Shown here in pieces: positions 15,165 through 21,800 of a stretch of 29,917 bases of DNA. The stretch's first letter is position 1, and each line of letters opens with the position of its first letter. The DNA lies in the NCBI GenBank assembly GCA_034112105.1, contig JAWUVZ010000033.1, positions 1 through 29,917 on the forward strand. Direction: 5' to 3'. This DNA is from Glaciecola sp034112105 (lineage in GTDB: Bacteria; Pseudomonadota; Gammaproteobacteria; Enterobacterales; Alteromonadaceae). The translations under genes and the position numbers were made by a program. The notes under the pieces are model-generated. The model saw only the letters and a program-made list of their open reading frames with translations, searched no databases and had not been told where the DNA came from.

Positions 15165-15758
15165 TTATTCTGATTCACTGATGGGGAATAGTGCGTTGTC
15201 GATTGACTCACACAAATTATGTATCACCAAAAGGTGCACTTCTTGTATCCTTGCAGTACGCGATGAAGGCACCCTAATTTCAACATCATTCTCACTTAAA
15301 AAGCCGGCCATTTCCCCACCGTCTTTGCCAGTTAGAGCAACAATTGTCATATCACGACCTAGCGCCGCTTCCATTGCATTAATAACGTTGCGGCTATTAC
15401 CACTGGTTGAAATGGCTAACAGAATATCTCCAGGCTGGCCAAGCGCTTTAATTTGTTTTGAAAATATCTCATCAAAACTGTAGTCATTAGCAATCGATGT
15501 AATTGTAGAACTGTCGGTAGTTAAGGCCATAGCTGGTAATGATGGACGATCGCGTTCATAGCGATTCAATAGCTCGGATGAAAAGTGTTGTGCGTCACCG
15601 GCTGAGCCACCATTACCACAACTTAAAATCTTGTTACCACGAATGAGTGCCCGCACCATCATTTTTGCCGCTTTCTCTATTGGAACGGGTAGTTCCTCAG
15701 CAGCCGCTATTTTAGTTTGAATGCTTTCGGTAAAACTCTTTCTAATATTTTCCAGCAC
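15165..15758 (-). CDS. diaA: DnaA initiator-associating protein DiaA (SIS domain)
   Basis: DiaA is a tetrameric SIS-domain protein that binds DnaA and helps it assemble on the replication origin for timely initiation. The 197-residue product (E. coli 196) shows the sugar-isomerase fold with CGNGGSAGDAQHFSSEL (about 47-62), the AISTSGNSRNVI loop and a C-terminal QEVHLLVIHNLCESID helix. It is related to phosphoheptose isomerase GmhA, but its position between yraN and dolP identifies it as DiaA. Translation starts at ATG 15758, about 50 bases after yraN on the same strand. Confidence 0.92.
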   Translation of the reverse strand: MLENIRKSFTESIQTKIAAAEELPVPIEKAAKMMVRALIRGNKILSCGNGGSAGDAQHFSSELLNRYERDRPSLPAMALTTDSSTITSIANDYSFDEIFSKQIKALGQPGDILLAISTSGNSRNVINAMEAALGRDMTIVALTGKDGGEMAGFLSENDVEIRVPSSRTARIQEVHLLVIHNLCESIDNALFPISESE

Positions 15759-15807
15759 TTATTACCCCTTAAGTAGTTTCCACATCGCGATATTTTCTGG
15801 CTTTCAA

Positions 15808-16146
15808 TTACACGTTCTTTATCCAGTTTACCTGCTCGCCGTCAATTGCTACAACATCTATTCGTAAATTTGTGTGATGAATGCTCAGTTTTCTTTGCAA
15901 TAAATAATAGCTAATGGCTCTTTCAAGTCGTTTTCGCTTCTTAAATGTAAAATACTCGGCAGCACAACCGTAAGTATTTGTTGACCGAAATTTCACCTCA
16001 ACAAACACAAGTTGCTCCTTGTCCAACATAATAAGGTCTATCTCTGAGACCTTTGCTTTGTAATTTTGTTCCAAAAACTGAAGCGAATTATCGATTAAAT
16101 ACTGCTTTGCCAGTTGCTCGGCGTTATGGCCGATTGAACTGGCCAT
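15808..16146 (-). CDS. yraN: UPF0102 family protein YraN (nuclease-like fold)
   Basis: YraN is a widely conserved small protein with a restriction-endonuclease-like fold. Its cellular role is not firmly established, though a DNA-processing function is often proposed. The product has the family pattern GHNAEQLAKQYL, then EIDLIMLDKEQLVFVEVKFR (the Asp and ExK positions of the nuclease core) and LRIDVVAID near the C-terminus. I chose ATG 16146 (112 residues). The same frame can start at TTG 16164, two bases after the lpoA stop, giving 118 residues; neither has a strong ribosome-binding site. It lies between lpoA and diaA in the conserved envelope cluster. Confidence 0.9.
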   Translation of the reverse strand: MASSIGHNAEQLAKQYLIDNSLQFLEQNYKAKVSEIDLIMLDKEQLVFVEVKFRSTNTYGCAAEYFTFKKRKRLERAISYYLLQRKLSIHHTNLRIDVVAIDGEQVNWIKNV

Positions 16147-16168
16147 GTATTGATAGGATAGCAAACGA

Positions 16169-18268
16169 TTAAAAGCCGTCTGCTTGGGTTATTGAATCGT
16201 TTTCAATAACCGCACTAGGCAAGCCGCGAGTCACTTGGCGCTTCTTGTTGACGCTTAATTTACCTGATAACCCGTCTAAATCAGTATGGCTAAAGTACGC
16301 TAACTGCTGCATTTGTTCAGAGAACTGAAAAGCGTCGTAGCCAAACGCAAATAAACGTAAGAATGCACTGGATGGCTTGTTCCAAAGGCCATCGACCTGT
16401 TGCGCGAGCGCACTGTTTCTTTGTGCGGGCATTAAGAAGGGCATATCAACAAAAACTAAATTACGTAAATCGCGAATACTGTTCTTATTGAGTTGGTGTT
16501 GATAGCTATATGAAGTCGCAAATACAGGAATAGTCCGTTCCGTAAATAAGCTAATGCTTGCCTCGATAATAGGGTTTAGCAATTCAACTTGTTGCGGTAG
16601 CGCAAAAACTACAAAAGCGTCTACATCTCGCCTATTGCGCGTTACGCTGTGCACGGTTTCAGTTGTTAAATTCGACATCTGACTAATACGTCTTTGGCTT
16701 TGCAGCACATCGAGGGCCGCTGTAATACCAACTCGTAGTCCTTTGTTATCTGAAAAGGTGACAACTTTGGGTAGCTTGATTTCGTCAAGGCCATTCAACG
16801 CTATCCATTGCGCGTTAAATGTTTCTATCATCCTGCGACTAACCGATGAGCTATTGCTAATAATAATGGGGGTTCTGATCCCTTGTTTTTTCATCAAATT
16901 TGCAAGTTGTGTTGCTTCATCTTCGGGCGCTAGCGCAAAATACACTTTAGCAGATGTGCTTTCAGAGGATACACCGAGGGCTTGATTACTACTTTGCGCT
17001 TGAGCTTGCGGGCCAGTGCCAGAGGGTAAGCTGTTTAACTTATTATTGGATAAGCTATCGACTTCATCTTTTAATATCGAGACTGCTGCAGTGCTCGCAT
17101 TGTCTGTTAATTCAATCGTCGTAGGCTCTGTAGATAATCGATTTAAGTATACGAACATTGAATTAGGTAAATTAAAACCTTTAACTAAACTTACATGATC
17201 ACGCAGCAAAGGACCAATCACAATGTCATATTGCATGAGCCCTTCGGATGTAATTTCAGTACTAACAAAACGGTCATTATCGGAACCTGTATCCAAAAAT
17301 CGTATATTTGGAATGACTTGGCCTGGATTATTGTTATTAATGTTTTCGAGTTTCGCAAAGTAGGCAGTCATAATACCTTGTTTAATAGCATCGCCCTGCA
17401 CTTGTACACGACCAGTTAATGGAAGCAGAATTGCGATATTGCGCACTTCTTTTAGTGATTGCGCAATATAGTTTTTGACTCCAGTTGGAAGATTAATAGA
17501 CAGAGGGTGTGTAGGATTTTGTTGTCGCCAGAAAACGATGGCTTGCTGTCTGCTTGAATCAGTTAAATTTTGATCTTCTAAAATGTTAGCCAGTGATAAA
17601 TACGGACGCATAAATGAGTTATTTCTACCCATTGTACTTTGAGTAGATTTAGATGATTTCAAAAACCACTGCCACAATATTTGTTCTTGAGATTGGTTCA
17701 ACGGACTGTCTGCGTTTAATTGCTCGCTTAGCACGTTAGCGGCGAAATCCCAGCGCTGATGTAATGCTGCCAAATGTGCAATAACGACCTCTTTGCGAGC
17801 CACCAATTGATTTGTAGTAATCGGTGTAAGCCATGAAATCATTGTGTCGACAGGAGTTTGAATAAGTTCTACTGATAAACCTGATGCATAATGTTGTATT
17901 AGCGCACATTCCGCTTTCAATAATGATGAATACTGCTGTTGCACTGGGTTTTCTAAGAAAGGTTCGATATTAGCAAGGATAATGTCAGCACGCGCGCATT
18001 CACCGCTTGTCTGAAAGTCTTGAGCCGCAGATAACAACAGGTCGTTTCGTTGATTAATGTCGCTGTTTTTGAGCCATTCAATTTGGGCTTGTTGCAACGC
18101 CGCTTCCGCGTTGTTTAAAATAACTTCTGTAGACAGCTTTGTTTTCTGTTCAACAGACTTTTGATCTACGATTTTTGTTGGACTGGCGCAACTTGCCAAA
18201 AATAATAAAATGAATGCAACACTTATACAGGTGCGTAAATTGGAAAATACGTTCACAAGGGCTCTCAC
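16169..18268 (-). CDS. lpoA: Penicillin-binding protein activator LpoA
   Basis: LpoA is an outer-membrane lipoprotein that crosses the periplasm to activate the peptidoglycan synthase PBP1A. The 699-residue product starts at GTG 18268 with a signal peptide and lipobox LASC (Cys27). It has an N-terminal helical TPR-like domain (to about residue 270) followed by a periplasmic-binding-protein-like domain beginning IAILLPLTGRVQVQGDAIKQGI. Further family features are YDIVIGPLLRDHVSLV, VYFALAPEDEATQLANLM and AFGYDAFQFSEQM near the end. A low-complexity Ser/Gln/Asn stretch (about residues 405-435) sits where E. coli LpoA also has a variable insertion. It is the first gene of the minus-strand cluster and is divergent from rsmI. 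Confidence 0.94.
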   Translation of the reverse strand: MRALVNVFSNLRTCISVAFILLFLASCASPTKIVDQKSVEQKTKLSTEVILNNAEAALQQAQIEWLKNSDINQRNDLLLSAAQDFQTSGECARADIILANIEPFLENPVQQQYSSLLKAECALIQHYASGLSVELIQTPVDTMISWLTPITTNQLVARKEVVIAHLAALHQRWDFAANVLSEQLNADSPLNQSQEQILWQWFLKSSKSTQSTMGRNNSFMRPYLSLANILEDQNLTDSSRQQAIVFWRQQNPTHPLSINLPTGVKNYIAQSLKEVRNIAILLPLTGRVQVQGDAIKQGIMTAYFAKLENINNNNPGQVIPNIRFLDTGSDNDRFVSTEITSEGLMQYDIVIGPLLRDHVSLVKGFNLPNSMFVYLNRLSTEPTTIELTDNASTAAVSILKDEVDSLSNNKLNSLPSGTGPQAQAQSSNQALGVSSESTSAKVYFALAPEDEATQLANLMKKQGIRTPIIISNSSSVSRRMIETFNAQWIALNGLDEIKLPKVVTFSDNKGLRVGITAALDVLQSQRRISQMSNLTTETVHSVTRNRRDVDAFVVFALPQQVELLNPIIEASISLFTERTIPVFATSYSYQHQLNKNSIRDLRNLVFVDMPFLMPAQRNSALAQQVDGLWNKPSSAFLRLFAFGYDAFQFSEQMQQLAYFSHTDLDGLSGKLSVNKKRQVTRGLPSAVIENDSITQADGF

Positions 18269-18312
18269 ATGAGTAATATACTGATAGTTTACCCAAGCTC
18301 AGCCAAATATCT

Positions 18313-18345
18313 ATCTACTTTGACATATTCTGTCCTAAAGTAGAT
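18313..18345. promoter_or_regulatory. Dyad between the divergent lpoA and rsmI genes
   Basis: ATCTACTTT (18313-18321) and AAAGTAGAT (18337-18345) are perfect inverse complements. They continue inwards as GACA/TGTC (18322-18325, 18331-18334) with a two-base bulge, giving about 13 paired positions around a 5-base centre. A TTGACA hexamer sits within it at 18320-18325. It lies in the 150-base divergent promoter region, so an operator is possible; a hairpin in the lpoA leader is the alternative. Confidence 0.4.
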
Positions 18346-18419
18346 GGATAAAGTGTAAAAGCTGTTGTTTGATTTAGTGTAATATTGGCCGCGCGAAGAC
18401 AAATTGAGAGAAAATAAAA

Positions 18420-19271
18420 ATGCAGATTATGACCACACCAGGGACTCTTTACATAGTACCTACGCCCATAGGCAATTTGTCGGATATCAGCTCCCGTGCG
18501 CTCGACGTTCTAAAAGAGGTTGACTTAATAGCAGCTGAGGATACTCGGCACACGTCACGCTTACTATCCCACTATTCTATTAGTACCAAGACTATTTCGA
18601 TGCATGACCATAACGAAGCGGTTCGTTCAAAACAATTAACCTCGAAATTACTTGAAGGTCAGAGCATCGCATTAGTGTCAGACGCAGGAACCCCTTTGAT
18701 CAGCGATCCCGGTTTTATTTTTGTTCGTGATTGCAGAGAGCTAGCCATACCTGTTATCGCGTTGCCTGGCCCATGCGCACTAACCACTGCACTCAGTGCG
18801 TCGGGCTTACCAACCGATAAATTTACTTTTCATGGTTTTTTGCCTTCTAAGCAGCAAGCGAAAGTTCACGCACTGAAATTACTCACTAATTCAGGTTGCA
18901 CTACTGTATTTTATGAAGCACCTAGGCGTATCCGCGATACGATGGCTGCGTGTGATGAAAGCTTGCAAGATGATCATGAAATTGTATTAGCAAAGGAAAT
19001 AAGTAAAACGTTCGAAACTTATAAACAGGGCAAAGCTAAAGATATTTTAGAGTGGTTAGAGGCTGATCTTGTTCATCAAAAGGGTGAATTTGTATTAATG
19101 ATCTATTGCCCAAATAATTTGCAATCTGATGGTGCACCACAAGAGGCATTGGCTTTACTAACTTTGCTAGTAAAAGAATTACCACTGAAAAAAGCAGCTG
19201 CAATAACTGCCGCGCATTACGGCCTCAAGAAAAATGCACTCTATGCGATAGGTTTAGACACTCTCAAATAG
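18420..19271 (+). CDS. rsmI: 16S rRNA (cytidine(1402)-2'-O)-methyltransferase RsmI
   Basis: RsmI uses S-adenosylmethionine to 2'-O-methylate C1402 in the decoding centre of 16S rRNA. The 283-residue product (E. coli 286) has the tetrapyrrole-methylase fold with LYIVPTPIGNLSDISSRAL, DLIAAEDTRHT, ALVSDAGTPLISDPG, LPGPCALTTALSASGLPTDKF and the FYEAPRRIRDTM segment. A small C-terminal helical domain resembles that of E. coli (PLKKAAAITAAHYGLKKNALY). ATG 18420 follows GAGAGAAAA; a second ATG three codons later is possible. Its last 18 bases overlap the 3' end of the convergent argR. Confidence 0.95.
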   Translation: MQIMTTPGTLYIVPTPIGNLSDISSRALDVLKEVDLIAAEDTRHTSRLLSHYSISTKTISMHDHNEAVRSKQLTSKLLEGQSIALVSDAGTPLISDPGFIFVRDCRELAIPVIALPGPCALTTALSASGLPTDKFTFHGFLPSKQQAKVHALKLLTNSGCTTVFYEAPRRIRDTMAACDESLQDDHEIVLAKEISKTFETYKQGKAKDILEWLEADLVHQKGEFVLMIYCPNNLQSDGAPQEALALLTLLVKELPLKKAAAITAAHYGLKKNALYAIGLDTLK

Positions 19272-19718
19272 GTCTTCAACGCGCTGGCGTAGGTCTTCGA
19301 TTTGGGTGATGTCAGCAGGTGCAATAAAAATAGTGTCATCGCCTGCAATGGTGCCAAGCACGCCATCAGTATGGCTTAATGAATCAAGCAGGCGAGCAAT
19401 CAGTTGCGCTGCCCCGGGACTGGTGCGAATAATTACCATTACGTTATTATGCACAATATCTAAAACTAATTGTTTAAGAGGGCTCTTAGCGGTAGGCATA
19501 CCTAGTTCAGGCGGCAAGCAATAAACCATTTCACCGCGGGCATTTCGAGTGCGTACTGCGCCAAATTTACTTAACATACGAGACACTTTGGATTGGCTAA
19601 TGTTGTCAAAGCCAGCTGCTTTCAATGCATTAACAATTTCACCCTGCGAACCATAACTTTCGGTTTTTAATAGCTCTTTAAATGATTTAACTAGGGCGTC
19701 TTGCTTGCTTGATGACAT
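19254..19718 (-). CDS. argR: Arginine repressor ArgR
   Basis: ArgR is the hexameric arginine-responsive repressor of arginine biosynthesis genes and also an accessory factor in plasmid recombination in E. coli. The 154-residue product (E. coli 156) has the winged-helix domain with SQGEIVNALKAAGFDNISQSKVSRMLSKFG in stretches and the C-terminal oligomerisation and arginine-binding domain (SPGAAQLIARLLDSL, GTIAGDDTIF). The frame is open 33 codons further upstream, but the family N-terminus MSSSKQDALVKSFK matches ATG 19718, so the extension is not used. argR and mdh are divergent, as in E. coli. I could not find a convincing ARG-box pair between them. Confidence 0.95.
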   Translation of the reverse strand: MSSSKQDALVKSFKELLKTESYGSQGEIVNALKAAGFDNISQSKVSRMLSKFGAVRTRNARGEMVYCLPPELGMPTAKSPLKQLVLDIVHNNVMVIIRTSPGAAQLIARLLDSLSHTDGVLGTIAGDDTIFIAPADITQIEDLRQRVEDLFESV

Positions 19719-19871
19719 ATCGGTTAAAACCTTGTGTTGTATATTGCCGTATTTTGCATCAGCTACACCCTTTTCGCAAACGAATGTAACTAAAATATGT
19801 TGATGAATTGTGAGCATTGTAAAATTATTGTGAAGGTAAGTGTAAAAAAACGGGATAAGACCATCCGGTTA

Positions 19872-19900
19872 TTGAGATCTTAACGTATATAGATTATTGT
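19872..19900 (+). promoter_or_regulatory. Candidate sigma-70 promoter of mdh
   Basis: TTGAGA at 19872-19877 (five of six), a 17-base spacer and TATTGT at 19895-19900 (four of six). The predicted start near 19907 leaves a leader of about 35 bases containing the AGGAGA ribosome-binding site. Confidence 0.5.
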
Positions 19901-19940
19901 GTCGCCCGTAAATAACCGCTTTTATTAACAGGAGAATTTT

Positions 19941-20879
19941 ATGAAGGTAGCTGTACTAGGCGCCGCTGGTGGTATCGGTCAAGCATTATCATTGTTATTG
20001 AAAACACAATTACCTGCTGGCTCTGAGCTAGCACTATATGACGTATCACCTGTTGTTCCGGGCGTTGCCGTTGATTTAAGTCATATCCCAACAGACGTTG
20101 CTGTTTCTGGTCATGGTAAAGATGACCTTGCTGGTGCATTAACAGGTTGTGATATTGTCTTGATACCTGCTGGCGTTCCAAGAAAGCCGGGTATGGACCG
20201 TTCTGACTTGTTTAACATCAATGCTGGTATCGTTAAGAATCTTATCGAAGCAGTTGCCGACAATTGTCCACAAGCGTGTATCGGTGTTATTACTAACCCG
20301 GTAAATACGACGGTTGCTATTGCTGCTGAAGTGCTTAAAGCAAAAGGCGTTTACGATAAAAACAAATTGTTTGGTGTAACGACATTAGATGTTATCCGCT
20401 CAGAAACATTTATTGCAAACCTTAAAGGCTTGAAAACAACTGAAGTGCATGTTCCAGTTATTGGTGGTCACTCAGGTACAACTATTCTTCCACTTCTTTC
20501 ACAAGTTGACGGCGTAAGCTTCACTGACGAAGAAATTGCTAGCTTAACTACACGCATCCAAAATGCGGGAACGGAAGTTGTTGAAGCAAAAGCTGGTGGT
20601 GGTTCTGCTACATTATCTATGGGCCAAGCTGCTGCGCGTTTCTGCTTGTCACTTGTTGCGGCAATGCAGGGTGAAGCTGTCGTTGAATATGCTTACATAC
20701 AAGTAGACGGTTCTGATGACGCTGCATTCTTCGCTCACCCAGTGCGCTTGGGAATAAATGGTATTGAGAACATTCTACCTTATGGTGACTTAAGTGACTT
20801 TGAAGAAAACGCTAAAAATGCAATGCTAGATGGCCTGCGTGGCGATATTAAAATGGGTGTTGATTTCGTTAATGGTTAG
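19941..20879 (+). CDS. mdh: NAD-dependent malate dehydrogenase
   Basis: Mdh interconverts malate and oxaloacetate with NAD in the TCA cycle. The 312-residue product has the length of the E. coli enzyme and very high similarity. It has the dinucleotide-binding VLGAAGGIGQALSLLL (4-20), substrate-binding R81 and R87 (VPRKPGMDRSDLFN), the D150/H177 catalytic pair with R153 (LDVIRSETF; VIGGHSGTTI), and NAGTEVVEAKAGGGSATLSM. ATG 19941 is preceded by AGGAGA. It is a single-gene unit with its own promoter and a strong terminator, divergent from argR. ppc, further along on the minus strand, makes the same oxaloacetate from PEP. Confidence 0.98.
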   Translation: MKVAVLGAAGGIGQALSLLLKTQLPAGSELALYDVSPVVPGVAVDLSHIPTDVAVSGHGKDDLAGALTGCDIVLIPAGVPRKPGMDRSDLFNINAGIVKNLIEAVADNCPQACIGVITNPVNTTVAIAAEVLKAKGVYDKNKLFGVTTLDVIRSETFIANLKGLKTTEVHVPVIGGHSGTTILPLLSQVDGVSFTDEEIASLTTRIQNAGTEVVEAKAGGGSATLSMGQAAARFCLSLVAAMQGEAVVEYAYIQVDGSDDAAFFAHPVRLGINGIENILPYGDLSDFEENAKNAMLDGLRGDIKMGVDFVNG

Positions 20880-20905
20880 ATAATTCTACAGACGTGAAGC
20901 AACCT

Positions 20906-20946
20906 AAAAGCCGGCGAACATGAACAAATGTTAGCCGGCTTTTTTA
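20906..20946 (+). terminator. Rho-independent terminator of mdh
   Basis: AAAAGCCGGC (20906-20915) pairs with GCCGGCTTTT (20934-20943), then AACAT/ATGTT (20917-20921, 20928-20932) across a single G:A mismatch; the loop is six bases and a T-run follows. Confidence 0.93.
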
Positions 20947-21049
20947 TTATCACGGGTAAGAATTTTTCTTGTCAATAAATCTATGCATATGTTCCTAAAA
21001 AAACCAATTTGCTTGTATTTGCATATACATTTACTTACTTGGAGTAGAA

Positions 21050-21124
21050 ATGCTGATATTTACTGCAGTTCGACCCACAAGATGTTCAAAAAATAATAGA
21101 TACAATATTTTTGGACGTTTTTAA
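21050..21124 (+). other. Possible 24-codon leader ORF upstream of the TerB-like gene
   Basis: ATG 21050 has a good ribosome-binding site (GGAG at 21041-21044) and opens a 24-codon frame ending at 21124, 21 bases before the start of the next gene. The peptide has no recognisable motif and no run of a single amino acid that would suggest attenuation. It may be a chance frame or a leader peptide. Confidence 0.2.
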
Positions 21125-21145
21125 ACCAACCTTAAAGGACATGAC

Positions 21146-21604
21146 ATGTTGATTAAACTAAAAGAATTTTTTCAAAATGAAATCGCATTTAACACGTCAA
21201 AAAGTACTAATGCCCAACAACAATATAGTCTAGAACAGGCATGTGCTTTACTATTGATCGAAGTATCTAATGCTGACTTTGAGGAGTCTAGCCTTGAAAA
21301 AGAAAAGATAAAGCAGGTGCTACAGTCATTATTTAATTTGTCAGATGAAAAGTTAGTCGAGTTATTTGAGCGTAGTAGCGAAGCAAGCAAAGACACAACA
21401 TCGATACATCCATTTACATCAATGATTAACGATAATTATGAGTACGATCAAAAAGTAAACTTATTGAAATTGATGTGGAAGGTGGCATTTGTTGACGATA
21501 ATTTAGATAAATATGAAGAAGCAGTGATCCGAAAAGTCGCTGATTTATTATACATTACGCATCGTGATTATCTAAAAGTAAAACATATTGCAGCAGAAGG
21601 ATGA
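21146..21604 (+). CDS. TerB-like (tellurite-resistance-fold) helical protein
   Basis: The 152-residue product looks like a stand-alone member of the TerB-like family (COG4103 type). It is all helical, with a first acidic segment (ACALLLIEVSNADFEESSLEKEKIKQVL) and a second related one (LLKLMWKVAFVDDNLDKYEEAVIRKVADLLY) that repeat the pattern of a hydrophobic helix, an acidic turn and an amphipathic helix. Proteins of this type are common as small solitary genes in marine gammaproteobacteria and mostly have no known function; resistance to tellurite should not be assumed. No signal peptide or membrane segment is visible. AAAGGA precedes ATG 21146. It stands alone between the mdh terminator and the TonB receptor gene. 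Confidence 0.75.
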   Translation: MLIKLKEFFQNEIAFNTSKSTNAQQQYSLEQACALLLIEVSNADFEESSLEKEKIKQVLQSLFNLSDEKLVELFERSSEASKDTTSIHPFTSMINDNYEYDQKVNLLKLMWKVAFVDDNLDKYEEAVIRKVADLLYITHRDYLKVKHIAAEG

Positions 21605-21606
21605 GT

Positions 21607-21650
21607 AACGTCGACTCAATCAACGTGTATGTTTACCGACGTTTCTTTTA
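21607..21650 (+). terminator. Weak terminator-like hairpin after the TerB-like gene
   Basis: AACGTCG (21607-21613) pairs with CGACGTT (21637-21643), followed by TCTTTTA. The 23-base loop and interrupted T-run make this a weak candidate. Confidence 0.3.
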
Positions 21651-21800
21651 ATGTTGCCTGTTAAAATTACATTACTAAGTGACTAATCGTTAACCAACCT
21701 CCCTACTTATGAATATTTTTAGTGCGATGATGCTTCATTTTTAAAAAACACGTCGCTAAAACGATAATGTCATACTAAATCGTGGTACAGGGAGAGACAC

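Noticed and set aside
14950..15483. 177-codon plus-strand frame across dolP and diaA
   Set aside because: Both minus-strand genes are clearly real by homology; the plus-strand frame is low-complexity and unlike any protein.
18269..18419. RNase P RNA or other structural RNA near rsmI
   Set aside because: The gap is only about 150 bases, too short for rnpB, and lacks its conserved motifs.
19719..19817. Longer ArgR N-terminus and ARG boxes in the argR-mdh gap
   Set aside because: The extension has no counterpart in ArgR proteins. A TGAAT half-site at 19804-19808 has no properly spaced ATTCA partner, so I do not call an ARG box.
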